From Sulfitobacter albidus (GTDB taxonomy: Bacteria; Pseudomonadota; Alphaproteobacteria; Rhodobacterales; Rhodobacteraceae): DNA of 64,000 bases. Below the pieces are notes generated by a model that was not told where the DNA came from, made no database searches, and worked only from the letters and a program-made list of their open reading frames with translations. The first letter of the stretch is position 1, and each line of letters starts with the position of its first letter. This document shows, one piece after another, positions 1-9,826 of this stretch. Location: NCBI RefSeq assembly GCF_018200035.1, contig NZ_CP073581.1, forward strand, positions 2,724,501 through 2,788,500, given 5' to 3'. The position numbers and the translations under genes were made by a program.

Positions 1-11
1 AATTTTCCGAC

Positions 12-32
12 CGGAATTTTCGCAAAATTCCG
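12..32 (-). terminator. Hairpin terminator after the MscS gene
   Basis: A 9-bp stem (CGGAATTTT paired with AAAATTCCG around a CGC loop) lies about 27 bases beyond the minus-strand stop of the MscS-like gene. The same motif, with the same flanking GATCCCC, recurs at 14561-14585 after another minus-strand operon, so it looks like a repeated terminator cassette. The window edge cuts its far side. Confidence 0.55.
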
Positions 33-58
33 ATCCCCGTGGCGAGGGCGCGCACCGC

Positions 59-934
59 TCAGGCGGAGGCGACCGCGGCTTCCTCGTCCTCGTCCCGCGA
101 AACGATGACGGTGCGCGTGGGGAACGGGATGTCGACGCCGCGGGCGTCCAGCGCTTCCTTGACCGCGCGGGTCATATCCGCCTTGAAGACAAAGTAATCC
201 CCGGCATCGCACCACACCCGCGTCGTGAAATCGACCGAGCTTCCACCGAGGTTCGTCACCTGCACGAACGGCTCCGGATCCGTGTGCGCGCGCGGATCGG
301 CCATGATCGTCTCCCGAATAACCTCTTCGGCGTCCTTGAGATTTGCACCGTAGCCCACACCAAAAACCCACTCGACGCGCCGCGTCCCGTTGCTGGAATA
401 GTTGGTGATCGTGTTGCCCCAGACTTCCGAATTGGGAATGATCACCTGCACATTCGACAAATCGGCCAGTTCGGTGAAGTTCAGGCTGACGTTCTTGACC
501 GTGCCCATCTTGCCGTTGATCTCGACAAAATCGCCGGTCTTGATGGGCCGGAAAAAGATCAGCATCACGCCCGCCGCGATGTTCGACAGCGTGCCCTGCA
601 ACGCCAGACCGATGGCCAGGCCCGCCGCACCCAGCAATGCGACGACAGAGGTCGTCTGCACCCCGAAGGTGTTGAGCACGAACAGAAAGGTAAAGCCGAG
701 GATGACGTAGCGCGCAATCGAGGCAAGGAAGTCGAACAGCATGTCGTCGAGCTGCTTGTGCTTGCGGCTGAGTGCCTGAATACGGTTTTGCACCCATTTG
801 GAAATGATCCAACCGGCCAGCAGGATACCGATCACGGCCAGCACCGATCCGACCAGCGAGGTCAGAAATTCCAGCGTCAGGATGTCTCCGACAGTCTTGC
901 CCTGCCAGATTTCGAAATTGAGCACTTGTTCCAT
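59..934 (-). CDS. MscS-family small-conductance mechanosensitive channel
   Basis: The 291-residue product is an inner-membrane channel that should open under membrane tension to release solutes during hypo-osmotic shock. Hydrophobic helices lie near residues 25-45, 70-88 and 95-130. The last is the Gly/Ala-rich pore helix (GAAGLAIGLALQGTLSNIAA), typical of MscS TM3. The beta domain follows (FFRPIKTGDFVEINGKMGTV), then an alpha/beta C-terminal domain. The length matches E. coli MscS (286). It is the last gene of a minus-strand run, 10 bases beyond the stop of the pterin dehydratase gene, and a hairpin follows it. No specialised extra domain is visible. Confidence 0.93.
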   Translation of the reverse strand: MEQVLNFEIWQGKTVGDILTLEFLTSLVGSVLAVIGILLAGWIISKWVQNRIQALSRKHKQLDDMLFDFLASIARYVILGFTFLFVLNTFGVQTTSVVALLGAAGLAIGLALQGTLSNIAAGVMLIFFRPIKTGDFVEINGKMGTVKNVSLNFTELADLSNVQVIIPNSEVWGNTITNYSSNGTRRVEWVFGVGYGANLKDAEEVIRETIMADPRAHTDPEPFVQVTNLGGSSVDFTTRVWCDAGDYFVFKADMTRAVKEALDARGVDIPFPTRTVIVSRDEDEEAAVASA

Positions 935-944
935 CAGTCTTCCT

Positions 945-1235
945 TCAAAGCCCGTCGAATTTACGGGCGAGTTTTGCGTCCAGCGTGCTTAGGCCATCCA
1001 CATCATGCGTGGTCAAGGTCACCTCGACCCGGTTGTAGACGTTGAACCATTCAGGATGGTGATCCCATTTCTCGGCCCAGATTGCGGCGCGGGTCATCCA
1101 GCTGAAGGCTTCGGCAAAATCGCCGAACTTGAAGGTTTTCGTGATCGCGTCGCGCCCGTCTGTCAGTTCCCAGCCGTTTTCCAACAGCGGATCCAGAAGG
1201 GGCCCGCGGGTTTCGTTGCTCAGTTTCTCGGTCAT
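945..1235 (-). CDS. phhB: 4a-hydroxytetrahydrobiopterin dehydratase (PCD family)
   Basis: The 96-residue product belongs to the pterin-4-alpha-carbinolamine dehydratase family, which dehydrates 4a-hydroxytetrahydrobiopterin during cofactor recycling for aromatic amino acid hydroxylases. The family motif is present as [18 protein letters not shown], with the paired catalytic histidines, followed by the later TTHDVDGLS histidine. The length is normal. The start overlaps the stop of the upstream acyltransferase gene by ATGA, so translation is probably coupled. No phenylalanine hydroxylase gene is present in this window, and many alphaproteobacteria carry this gene alone, so its physiological substrate here is not certain. 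Confidence 0.93.
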   Translation of the reverse strand: MTEKLSNETRGPLLDPLLENGWELTDGRDAITKTFKFGDFAEAFSWMTRAAIWAEKWDHHPEWFNVYNRVEVTLTTHDVDGLSTLDAKLARKFDGL

Positions 1236-2419
1236 TCCTGTTCCTCTACCTGTGCCTTGCGGAAGGGGCCGTATTCCGTCAGCACATCAATTTCCTCGTC
1301 AACGGCGGCGCGTTCGGCCTCCAGATACTCACCCACTGCCCGGCCAAAGCCCGGATCGCGCATCCAGTGCAGCGACCATGTCGGCGTCGGCAGATAGCCG
1401 CGCGCCAGCTTGTGTTCGCCCTGTGCCCCCGCCTCGACCGTGCCAAGCCCTTGCGCAATGGCAAAGTCGATGGCGCGGTAGTAGCACAGCTCGAAATGCA
1501 GGCAGGAGTGATGCTCGCGACACCCCCAGTATCGCCCGTACAACGCATCCGCCCCGATAAAGTTCAGCGCTCCCGCAATCCATTGGCCGTTCCGTTCAGC
1601 CATGACCAGCGCCATCTCGTCGCGCAGGGTCTCCTGGGCGATGTCAAAGAACCGGCGCGTAAGATAGGGCGTGCCCCATTTGCGCGCCCCGGTGTCCTGA
1701 TAGAATTCCCAAAAGGCGTCCCAATGCTCGGGTTGCAGGTCGTCACCTGTGAAAGTGTGGATCGTCCCGCCAAACCCGTTCGCGGTTTGCCGCTCCTTGC
1801 GCAGCGTCTTGCGCTTGCGCGAGCTGAGGCTGGCAAGGAAGGCGTCGAAATCGGCGTAGCCGTCGTTGCGCCAGTGAAACTGCTGCGTCATGCGGGTCAT
1901 CATGCCGAAAGCCTCGGCGCGGGTGGCCTCCTCTGCCGTGCAGAACGTCGCGTTGAGCGAGCTGAGGCCGTTGTTTTCCGTCAGCTGGATCGCGCCCTGC
2001 ACCAGTGCCGCGAATCCCGTCTCCTCGAATCCCGGACGCACCAGAAAGCGGCGGCCGGTCGCGGGCGTGTGCGGCACGGCAATCTGAAGCTTGGGGTAAT
2101 AGCGCCCGCCCGCGCGCTCATAGGCATGCGCCCAGCTGTGATCGAAGATGTATTCGCCCTGGCTGTGCGATTTGACGTAGAGCGGGGCGGTGCCGATCAC
2201 CTCATCCGCGATCTTTGCCACGAGGTATTGCGGTTGCCAGCCGGTGCCAGTGCCCACGCTGCCACTGTCCTCCAGCGCTTTAAGGAATCGGTAGGTGGTA
2301 AAGGGGTCGTTCGGGCGCGCGCCATCCGTCGCCTCCGGGCAGGCGCAGGCGTCCCAGTCGTCGGCGTCGATCTCCTCCAGTGATCCGATGATGCTGATGG
2401 CGACTTCACGTTCGCTCAT
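1232..2419 (-). CDS. GNAT-like acyltransferase, DUF482/COG3146 family
   Basis: The product is about 395 residues and cytoplasmic. It matches the DUF482 family, built on two GNAT-like folds and related to peptidoglycan-bridge-forming acyltransferases. Recognisable stretches are [20 protein letters not shown] near residue 85, the basic [17 protein letters not shown] segment near 195, and [20 protein letters not shown] near 330. I chose the ATG at 2419 over the one eight codons upstream because an AGGGG ribosome site lies at suitable spacing before it. The substrate is unknown; some family members are annotated only by homology. It overlaps the pterin dehydratase start by four bases. Confidence 0.85.
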   Translation of the reverse strand: MSEREVAISIIGSLEEIDADDWDACACPEATDGARPNDPFTTYRFLKALEDSGSVGTGTGWQPQYLVAKIADEVIGTAPLYVKSHSQGEYIFDHSWAHAYERAGGRYYPKLQIAVPHTPATGRRFLVRPGFEETGFAALVQGAIQLTENNGLSSLNATFCTAEEATRAEAFGMMTRMTQQFHWRNDGYADFDAFLASLSSRKRKTLRKERQTANGFGGTIHTFTGDDLQPEHWDAFWEFYQDTGARKWGTPYLTRRFFDIAQETLRDEMALVMAERNGQWIAGALNFIGADALYGRYWGCREHHSCLHFELCYYRAIDFAIAQGLGTVEAGAQGEHKLARGYLPTPTWSLHWMRDPGFGRAVGEYLEAERAAVDEEIDVLTEYGPFRKAQVEEQE

Positions 2420-2470
2420 GGCGCGGCCCCTTTGTTCCTGCACCAGAATTTGGCCCGCATGACGCGCTTA

Positions 2471-3229
2471 TCAAGCGACGTAGCCCTCGAATGTCACGGT
2501 ATCGGCGATGCGGCGGGCGCGCGCGTCCTGTTCGGGGCTGCGCACGGTCCAGCAGCTGATCATCGCGCCCTGCGCCTTAAGCTCGGCGACGCGGGGACGG
2601 TCCAGATCATCGACCTCATGGCTGATGAAAACCGATCCGGTGCGGTCGTAATCCGGGATCTCGCGCAGCGTGTCACAGGTGGCGGTACTGAGCGGCCAGT
2701 CGGCGGGGCGGTAGGCCGAGGTCGTCAGACCGCGCGGCAGATGGGGACACAACGACTGCATTTCCGCGACAGAGTGTGGGTTGAACGACATCAGTGCCAC
2801 ATCGCCCGCGTAGCCCTCCAACGCCGCGGCGACCGCCGCCTCAAGCCTGCCGATGCGCGGGCCCATGCCGCCATCCTGATCCTTGAGCTCGATCAGCAGG
2901 GGCACCGCCCCAGCGATAATGGTCAGCACCTCGGCCAGATCGGGTATTCCTTCGGTTCCGCCGCGCAGGGGAATGGCGCGCAGCGCCACGGAATCGTGCA
3001 GCTGGACCGCGCCCTGCATGTCGGTGAGCCGCTCGAGATGGTAGTCGTGAAACACCATCGCCGCGCCATCGCCGCTGAGTTGCACGTCGATCTCGATGCC
3101 GTAGCCCGCAGCAATCGCCGCGCGGATTGCGGCGCGCGAATTCTCCGGCCGCCCGTCCGTGACATCGTGCAGGGCACGGTGCGCGAACGGGCGGTCGGCA
3201 AAGCCGTCGGGCAGCGGCGTTACGGTCAT
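2471..3229 (-). CDS. Glycerophosphodiester phosphodiesterase family protein
   Basis: The 252-residue product has the GDPD TIM-barrel signature. Near the N-terminus are FAHRALHD and ENSRAAI, then EIDVQLSGDG and VFHDYHLERLT, which supply the metal-binding Glu/Asp and the two catalytic histidines. LLIELKDQDGG follows and a C-terminal ISCWTVRSPEQD holds the conserved Trp. Family members hydrolyse glycerophosphodiesters released from phospholipids to sn-glycerol-3-phosphate and an alcohol. No signal peptide is visible, so it is probably cytosolic. It overlaps the RidA gene stop/start by ATGA. Adjacent RidA and GDPD genes are common in Rhodobacteraceae, although no joint function is established. 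Confidence 0.92.
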   Translation of the reverse strand: MTVTPLPDGFADRPFAHRALHDVTDGRPENSRAAIRAAIAAGYGIEIDVQLSGDGAAMVFHDYHLERLTDMQGAVQLHDSVALRAIPLRGGTEGIPDLAEVLTIIAGAVPLLIELKDQDGGMGPRIGRLEAAVAAALEGYAGDVALMSFNPHSVAEMQSLCPHLPRGLTTSAYRPADWPLSTATCDTLREIPDYDRTGSVFISHEVDDLDRPRVAELKAQGAMISCWTVRSPEQDARARRIADTVTFEGYVA

Positions 3230-3684
3230 TTCAGCTCAAAGATGCCTTCGATTTCCACCGCGACGCCCAGCGGCAGCGCGCCTGCGGAGACCGCCGAGCG
3301 GGCATGGGCGCCCGCATCACCCAGCGCTTCGACAAGAAAGTCGGAGCAGCCGTTAATGACCTTGGGTTGATCGGCAAACTCCTTGGTCGAATTCACGAAC
3401 CCCGTCAGCTTGACCACCCGCTTGAGCTGATCCAGATCGCCGCCACAGGCCATGCGTACCTGCGCCAGCAATTGCAGCGCGCAGGTCCGGGCCGCCGCGG
3501 CCCCCTCTTCGACGGTCATTGTATCGCCCAGAACGCCGGTAATCAGTCCGCTGTCATCGCGCGAGATCTGGCCAGAGACGTAGAGCGTGCTGCCCACCTG
3601 CACGAAGGGCACGTAGTTGGCGGCGGGCGCGGAAGCGTCCGGCAGGGTGATGCCCATTTCTTCAAGGCGTTGTGCGTGGCTCAT
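3226..3684 (-). CDS. RidA family (YjgF/YER057c) protein
   Basis: The product is about 152 residues. RidA enzymes hydrolyse reactive enamine/imine intermediates released by PLP enzymes, protecting them from 2-aminoacrylate damage. Typical features are LYVSGQISRDDSG near residue 40, the central VVKLTGFVNSTKEF, and the C-terminal LPLGVAVEIEGIFEL. The canonical RidA active-site Arg appears as ARSAVSAGALP. The length is that of the longer YjgF subfamily. I used the second ATG (3684) because GGAG sits seven bases before it; the upstream ATG adds only seven residues. It is the first gene of a RidA-GDPD-DUF482-phhB-mscS run. Confidence 0.9.
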   Translation of the reverse strand: MSHAQRLEEMGITLPDASAPAANYVPFVQVGSTLYVSGQISRDDSGLITGVLGDTMTVEEGAAAARTCALQLLAQVRMACGGDLDQLKRVVKLTGFVNSTKEFADQPKVINGCSDFLVEALGDAGAHARSAVSAGALPLGVAVEIEGIFELK

Positions 3685-3750
3685 CTTGTGCTCCTGTCTT
3701 TGCATTTACGACACGGTACCGTCCGGCCACGCCCGTTGAAAGGGGGACGC

Positions 3751-5055
3751 TCAACTTTCGCGCCAAGCGCCCGCGAAGTAATCCGCCATCGGTTTGACCA
3801 GATAGGCCAACGGACTGCGATCACCGGTCTTGATGAAGGCGTCGACGGGCATGCCGGGCACCAGTTGCGTCCCCTCTGGCAGCCGCTCCATCTCGCCGGG
3901 GGCAAGTGTGATTTCGGCCCGGAAATAGCTGAGCCCCGTGGCCTCGTCGTCCAGCGCATCGGCAGAGATCAACAGCACGCGGCCCACCAGTTCGGGCGTC
4001 GTGCGCTGGTCAAGCGAGGACAGGCGCAGGTTGACCTCCTGGCCGACGGTGATCTCATCCACGTTTGTGGGCATCACACGCGCGGCGATCACAAGGGGGC
4101 GGTCCTGCGGGACAAGGTACATCACCGGCTCTGCCGCGCGGATGACCGACCGCGGGGTCGTGACCTGCATGGCGTAGACGATGCCCGAGACCGGTGCCCG
4201 GATTTCAAGCCGCCCGATCTGCGCGCGCAGGGCGCGGCGCTGCTCGACCAGCGACAGCTCCCGGTAGCGGATTTCGCGCAACTCGGAAATCGCCTCTTCG
4301 CGGGCACGTGAGCCGAGTTTGAGCACTTCGATCTCGATCTCGGTGATCTGGCCCTCGGCGCGCGCCTTGGTCGCCGCCAATTCGCCGATCTCGCCGATCA
4401 GGCGGGCCTGTTCGCGTTGCAGGCCCAGTACGGTGGCCGCTTGGCTCAGCCCCTGATCCAGCAGGGTCTGCTGCGAGGTCAGCTGTTGTTCGATGAGGTC
4501 CAGCTGGGTGGCGAGCGAGCGTTCCTGCGCCTCGATCCCGACGATCTGATCCTCGGTCTGATTGCGACGTTTGCCCAGCTGTTCGATTTCTCGCGCGATG
4601 CTCGTACGACGCGCGTCAAAGAGGTTGCGCTGGCCTTCCATCAATTCGCGTGGGTCTTCGTTGGCGGCGGCGGCCTGCAGCAGTTCATCGTCAAATGTCA
4701 CCGTCTCGCGCTCGTCGCGCTGCGCCTCGAGCCGTCCACGGCGGGCCATCAGTTCGTAAAGCTGCCCCTCGATCAGGGCGAGTTCGGATTCAGGCTGCGC
4801 CGGGTCGAGCCGGATCACGGGCGCGCCCGCTTCGACCATGTCACCCTCGCTCACCAGAATTTCGGCTACGGTGCCGCCGGTATCGTGCTGAATGATCTGA
4901 CGATTGCTTTCGACCTCGATGCGGCCAGAGGCAACCACCGCGCCCGCGATGTTGCTGGTCACCGACCAGTAGCCAAAGCCGCCGAAGAGAACCAGCAGGC
5001 CGATCATGCCAATCAGCACCGGACGCCCGGCGCTCCATTTCTTGTCGGTGCTCAT
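3751..5055 (-). CDS. Type I secretion membrane-fusion adaptor, HlyD family
   Basis: The 434-residue product would span the inner membrane once (helix near residues 12-35, IGMIGLLVLFGGFGYWSVTS) and bridge the ABC exporter to an outer-membrane TolC-like channel. After the helix comes a lipoyl-like beta segment (GGTVAEILVSEGDMVEAGAP), then a long coiled coil at about residues 90-270, then the returning half-motif (RAPVSGIVYAM) and a C-terminal beta domain. The start at 5055 follows GGAGG at good spacing and overlaps the exporter stop by ATGA. Together they form an HlyD/PrtD pair. No TolC gene or RTX cargo is present nearby. Confidence 0.92.
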   Translation of the reverse strand: MSTDKKWSAGRPVLIGMIGLLVLFGGFGYWSVTSNIAGAVVASGRIEVESNRQIIQHDTGGTVAEILVSEGDMVEAGAPVIRLDPAQPESELALIEGQLYELMARRGRLEAQRDERETVTFDDELLQAAAANEDPRELMEGQRNLFDARRTSIAREIEQLGKRRNQTEDQIVGIEAQERSLATQLDLIEQQLTSQQTLLDQGLSQAATVLGLQREQARLIGEIGELAATKARAEGQITEIEIEVLKLGSRAREEAISELREIRYRELSLVEQRRALRAQIGRLEIRAPVSGIVYAMQVTTPRSVIRAAEPVMYLVPQDRPLVIAARVMPTNVDEITVGQEVNLRLSSLDQRTTPELVGRVLLISADALDDEATGLSYFRAEITLAPGEMERLPEGTQLVPGMPVDAFIKTGDRSPLAYLVKPMADYFAGAWRES

Positions 5056-6788
5056 GTCACCCCTCCTGAGTTGGTCGGTGCGTTGGCGATTTCGCGGTGG
5101 TTCGACACCATGCCCTTGAGCACTTCGTCCTTCGGGCCAAAGGCCATGCGCATGCCCGCATCCAGCACCAGCAGCGTATCGCATTCCTGGATCGCCGCCG
5201 GACGGTGGGCCATGATCAGCACCGAACGCCCCGCCGCCTTCATCTCGCGGATCGCGTGATTGAGCGCCTGACTGCCGGTGTTGTCGAGGTTCGAGTTCGG
5301 CTCATCCAGCACAAGGATCACCGGTTCGTCGTAGACGGCGCGCGCCAGCCCGATGCGTTGCATCTGACCACCCGACAGGCGGACCTGCCCGGATTGCACG
5401 ATGGTGTCGTAGCCGTTGGGCAGCTCAAGGATCATCTCATGCGCGGCGGCCATCTTGGCGGCGGCGATGACCTTGCCGTCGTCGGGCACATCCGCCAGCC
5501 GCGCGATGTTTTGCGCGATGGTGCCGTCAAACAGCGCCACGCGCTGCGGCAGATAGCCGATATGGCGGCCCAGTGTTTCGGTCCCATAATGCTCAAGCGC
5601 CGCCCCGTCGAGCCGCACCGACCCGCCCGCAGGGCGCCACACGCCGGTGAGCGTGCGCGCCAGCGTCGTCTTGCCCGCGCCAGAGGGGCCGATCACACCC
5701 ACGGCCTGACCCGGCTCAACCGCAAAACTGATGGATTTCAGCGAGGCCTGGCTTTCGCCGGGCGGTACGACGGTCAGGTTCTTTGCGACAAGGCGGGCCT
5801 TGGGCTTGGGCAGTTCCGTATGCGGTGGCTCAGGTGGCACAGCACCCAAAAGCTGCGCGAGGTTGTCCCATGCGGTCATCGCGCGCTGCGCGATGGGCCA
5901 TTGGTTCAGCCCCATCTCGACAGGTGCCAGCGCGCGGCCCAGCAGGATCGACCCCGCGATCATCGCCCCCGGTGACATCTCATTGCGTAGCACCAGATAG
6001 GCGCCCAGACCCAACATCGCAGATTGCAGGAACAGGCGGATCGTCTTTGTCATCGAGGTAAAGGTGCCGCCCACGTCAGTGGCGGTCACGTGATCGGCCA
6101 ATGCCTGACTGCGGGCCTTTTGCCAGCGGGTAAAGGCGGCGTTGCGCATGCCCATGGCCTGCACCATCTCGGCCTCGGTACGGATCTGGTCAGACATGGC
6201 CGACGCCTGCTGCCCGGCCATGCTGGCGCGCGCCTGTGCCGCCTTGGACAAGAGCTGATTTGCCACCGCCAGCAGAACCAGCACCGCCGCCCCGGCCAGA
6301 CCCAGATAGCCGAGCCACGGATGAAAGAGGAAAATCCCCGCGAAAAAGATTGGCGTCCACGGCAAATCGAAGGCCGCCATCAGCACCGGAGAGGTGATCA
6401 GCCGCTGCACCGATTCCAGATCGGCGAGGCTCGCGTTTGTCTTGACGTCCGGGGCCACGGCGGATTTGCGCACCACGGCATCAAACACCCGGCGATCCAG
6501 ATCATCCTGAAACCGGGCGCCCACACGGGCCATGATCCGCCCGCGTGTGTAGTCGAGGATGCCCATCACCCCGTACAAAAACAGCACCAGAAGCGACAGG
6601 GCCACCAGCGTCGCCTCACTACCCGATCCCAGCACCCGGTCATAGACCTGAAGCATGTACATCGGGCCCGTCAGCATCAACAGATTGGCAAAGGCGGAAA
6701 ACAGCCCCACAGTCCAGTACAGCGACCGGCTGCGCTTGCGCACCTGCAAAAGCTCTTCCCGGCCGCGCTTGGCGAGTTCTGATTGCAT
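5052..6788 (-). CDS. Type I secretion ABC transporter, permease-ATPase (PrtD family)
   Basis: The 578-residue half-transporter has an N-terminal membrane domain of about six helices (residues 20-300) and a C-terminal nucleotide-binding domain. The latter carries Walker A GPSGAGKTTLAR, the signature LSGGQMQRIGLARAV, Walker B VILVLDEPNSNLD and an H-loop IMAHRPA. It lacks the C39 peptidase-like N-terminal domain of HlyB, which places it in the PrtD/LapB-like group that exports RTX proteins or proteases with C-terminal signals. The start follows a strong GGAGGGGGA site. It is co-transcribed with the adaptor gene; a short AT-richer segment upstream (6849-6930) probably holds the promoter. Confidence 0.92.
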   Translation of the reverse strand: MQSELAKRGREELLQVRKRSRSLYWTVGLFSAFANLLMLTGPMYMLQVYDRVLGSGSEATLVALSLLVLFLYGVMGILDYTRGRIMARVGARFQDDLDRRVFDAVVRKSAVAPDVKTNASLADLESVQRLITSPVLMAAFDLPWTPIFFAGIFLFHPWLGYLGLAGAAVLVLLAVANQLLSKAAQARASMAGQQASAMSDQIRTEAEMVQAMGMRNAAFTRWQKARSQALADHVTATDVGGTFTSMTKTIRLFLQSAMLGLGAYLVLRNEMSPGAMIAGSILLGRALAPVEMGLNQWPIAQRAMTAWDNLAQLLGAVPPEPPHTELPKPKARLVAKNLTVVPPGESQASLKSISFAVEPGQAVGVIGPSGAGKTTLARTLTGVWRPAGGSVRLDGAALEHYGTETLGRHIGYLPQRVALFDGTIAQNIARLADVPDDGKVIAAAKMAAAHEMILELPNGYDTIVQSGQVRLSGGQMQRIGLARAVYDEPVILVLDEPNSNLDNTGSQALNHAIREMKAAGRSVLIMAHRPAAIQECDTLLVLDAGMRMAFGPKDEVLKGMVSNHREIANAPTNSGGVT

Positions 6789-6972
6789 GGCTCCCCCTCC
6801 AGAGGTGCGGCGAGCCGGAATAGGGCCGCACCGCCTGTTCCGGCCCAATATGCCGGTCTGTCTTAAATCCTGCCTAGGCTATCCAAGCCGATGTTTGGTT
6901 AACAAGCCATTTCAGCGACCCGGGCGATTTCGTCTTTTTCGGTGGTGTGCGGCCCACACTACGGCGGGCGCG

Positions 6973-9213
6973 CTACCGATCGCCCGCATTCGGCGCGGGC
7001 GCTGCCGCACCGCCGGAGCCCCCACCGCCCCCAAAGATGTCCCGCAGGACCTGATCGATCAGCCCACCCTGTCCGCCCTGCGCCGCGCGGGGCGGGGCGG
7101 CGGGTTCGGGGGCGGTTGCGATGCTGTCGCCCTCAAAGATGACCTGCGCGGGCGCAGGCGGCATCAATGGCAGGGGTTTGGGCGGTACCCCCTCGTGCAC
7201 CCGCTGCATCGTCTCGCGCCAGATCTCGGCGGGCAATCCGCCGCCGGTCACGCCCTTGAGCGGGGTGTTGTCGTCGTAGCCCATCCAGACGCCGGCGACG
7301 TAGTCGGCCGAAAAGCCGATGAACCACGCATCTTTGGCAGCGCTCGTCGTGCCGGTCTTGCCCGCCAATTGACGGCCCCCGAATTGCGCACGCTGTCCGG
7401 TCCCCTCACTGACGACTTTCTCCATCATATAGATCAACTGCCGCGCGGCATCTTCCTGAATGACCCGTTCCCCGATCCCGCCGCCAGTGCCCATCAATGG
7501 CTCGTTATCGCCGCGCAGGCTGAGATCGATCAGACCGTAGGGCGTCACCGAAGAGCCGCCGTTGAGGATGCCCGCAAAGGCACCCGTCATCTCGATCAGG
7601 GTGCTTTCGGACGCACCGAGTGCCAACGCCGGACCGGCGGCCAGATCGCTCTTGATCCCGAACTGTTCGGCCACGGTGCTGACGGTCTCGCGGCCCACGG
7701 ATTCGGAAATCTTCACCGCCGGGATATTGAGCGACTGCGCCAGCGAATTGGTCATCGTGGTCTGGCCGATGAAACGATTGGTGTAATTCTTGGGACACCA
7801 TTGGCCCGAACCGGGGATGTTCAGGCAATAGGCCTCGTCCGTCACCAGATCATTGGGGGAATAGCCCAGATCAAGCGCGGCGGCATAGATGAACGGTTTG
7901 AACGCCGATCCGGTCTGGCGCAGCGCCTGCGTGGCGCGGTTGAACGCGCCGGAGACTTTGGTTTTGCGCCCGCCGACCATGGCGCGCACGGCGCCGTCGG
8001 CGCTCATCACCACAATGGCGGCCTGCGCCTCGGAGCCGGGGCGCACCTTGTTGTCGAACACCCATTTCAGCCCGTCCTCGGCGGCCTTTTGCATACGCTG
8101 ATCCAGCGTTGTGCGGATGATGACATCCTCGGTCGTGTTGCGGGTAAAGAACTCCGGCCCCGTCGACATGACCCAGTCGGCGAAATAGCCGCCCGCCCGC
8201 GCCTGTGCGGCATCCGACAGCTCTGCCGGATTGGCCTGCGCGACGGCGGCCTCTTCGGCGCTGAGATAGCCCTGCTCGTTCATCAGGCGGATCACGGTGG
8301 CGGCGCGGTTGCGCGACCGCTCAAGGTTTGACGTGGGCGAAAGCGTCGAGGGCGCCGTCAGCAGACCCGCGATCATCGCGGCCTCCGCCGGGTTCAGCGT
8401 TGCCGCGTTCTTGCCGAAAAACCGCTGCGCCGCCGCCTCTGCCCCGTAGGCGCCACCGCCCATGTAGGCGCGGTTGAGGTAGATCGAGAGGATCTCGTCC
8501 TTGTCGTACTTCGCCTCCATCGCCAGCGCATAGACCGCCTCACGCGCCTTGCGCTTGATCGAGCCGCGGCGGCAATCGGCCTCGTACTCGGCCTCTGTCA
8601 TGCCCGAGGATGGATCGAACGGCTCCCCCAGGCACAACAGCTTGGCCGTCTGCTGCGTGATGGTCGAGCCGCCGTGGCCCGACAGCGGCCCACGCCCCTC
8701 GCTGAGGTTGATGCGAATGGCCGACGCGATGCCGCGCGGGCTGAGGCCTATGTGGCGGTAGAACCGCTTGTCCTCGGTCGCGATGACCGCGTTCTTGAGG
8801 TGTGGCGAGACATTCTGCGCCGTCACCGCCCCGCCGAATTGATCGCCGCGCCAAGCGAAAACCTCGCCCTCGCGGTCCATCATCGTGACCGATCCACTGG
8901 CCCGCCCGTCCAGCAACTCTTCGACCGGGGGCAGCGTTGTGTAGAAATAGCCAACGATCAGCGCCAGAACGGCGATGCCGACCAGCGCGGTGCGCGAAAA
9001 AATCACCCAGATCAGCCGAAGGATCCACCGCACGATGGCGGCAAAGAAACCGATGATCCCGCCGCGCCGGGGCTTGCGCGCGGCGCGCTTTTTCGCGGCG
9101 GGCTTCTTGCGCCGGGACGCTGTCGGCTTGGCCGTGGATTTGGCCGCGCCGGATTTCCCGCGATAGCGGTTCTCGGCGACCAGTGGCCGCTTTCTCTTGG
9201 ATGAATCACTCAT
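6973..9213 (-). CDS. Class A penicillin-binding protein (PBP1A-type transglycosylase/transpeptidase)
   Basis: The 746-residue bifunctional peptidoglycan synthase starts with a highly basic Ala/Lys/Arg cytoplasmic tail (residues 1-55), followed by one transmembrane helix (about 58-100). The glycosyltransferase domain carries EDKRFYRHIGLSPRGI and GGSTITQQTAKLLCLG. The penicillin-binding domain carries GSAFKPFIYAAAL (SxxK-type nucleophile), a SQSLN box and KTGTTSAAKDAW. The C-terminus is Pro/Ala/Gly-rich and probably unstructured. It polymerises and cross-links glycan strands at the periplasmic face. It is transcribed away from glnK, with a 258-base divergent gap between them. Confidence 0.94.
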   Translation of the reverse strand: MSDSSKRKRPLVAENRYRGKSGAAKSTAKPTASRRKKPAAKKRAARKPRRGGIIGFFAAIVRWILRLIWVIFSRTALVGIAVLALIVGYFYTTLPPVEELLDGRASGSVTMMDREGEVFAWRGDQFGGAVTAQNVSPHLKNAVIATEDKRFYRHIGLSPRGIASAIRINLSEGRGPLSGHGGSTITQQTAKLLCLGEPFDPSSGMTEAEYEADCRRGSIKRKAREAVYALAMEAKYDKDEILSIYLNRAYMGGGAYGAEAAAQRFFGKNAATLNPAEAAMIAGLLTAPSTLSPTSNLERSRNRAATVIRLMNEQGYLSAEEAAVAQANPAELSDAAQARAGGYFADWVMSTGPEFFTRNTTEDVIIRTTLDQRMQKAAEDGLKWVFDNKVRPGSEAQAAIVVMSADGAVRAMVGGRKTKVSGAFNRATQALRQTGSAFKPFIYAAALDLGYSPNDLVTDEAYCLNIPGSGQWCPKNYTNRFIGQTTMTNSLAQSLNIPAVKISESVGRETVSTVAEQFGIKSDLAAGPALALGASESTLIEMTGAFAGILNGGSSVTPYGLIDLSLRGDNEPLMGTGGGIGERVIQEDAARQLIYMMEKVVSEGTGQRAQFGGRQLAGKTGTTSAAKDAWFIGFSADYVAGVWMGYDDNTPLKGVTGGGLPAEIWRETMQRVHEGVPPKPLPLMPPAPAQVIFEGDSIATAPEPAAPPRAAQGGQGGLIDQVLRDIFGGGGGSGGAAAPAPNAGDR

Positions 9214-9432
9214 GGATCTTTGCCTGCTCGGGCTGATGTTTTTCGGACAATACTGCGTCGCGGCGGAATTGTTTAGCGATTGATCCGCGCAGCAGCTTCT
9301 AATTTATGCCTGCATTTTAGGCAAAACTAATTTTCCGCCTATTTTTTGGACAACCGAGCTGTGTTGGGCGCCGTGAATCGCCCCGGCCAACTTCCCAACG
9401 GCGCCCTCCTTCCCTTTTGCTCTGGGCGTACC

Positions 9433-9451
9433 GTGCAGGCAGTGGCTGCAC
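9433..9451. promoter_or_regulatory. Inverted repeat upstream of glnK, possible operator
   Basis: The perfect arms GTGCAG and CTGCAC are separated by seven bases and end 20 bases before the glnK start codon. NtrC sites contain TGCAC/GGTGCA half-sites, so this could be a nitrogen-control site, but the match is partial and the repeat sits very close to the start. I found no convincing -24/-12 element in the 258-base gap between the PBP gene and glnK; that gap otherwise shows only an AT-rich tract near 9300-9350. Confidence 0.3.
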
Positions 9452-9468
9452 TCACGAAAGGGGACTGA

Positions 9469-9810
<342 letters not shown>

Positions 9811-9826
9811 ACGCAAGGACGGAATG

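Noticed and set aside
6655..8331. Long plus-strand open frame antisense to the penicillin-binding protein gene
   Set aside because: Composition is Arg/Gly/His-rich with no domain, and the minus-strand gene has clear catalytic motifs. High GC content removes stop codons from the antisense frame.
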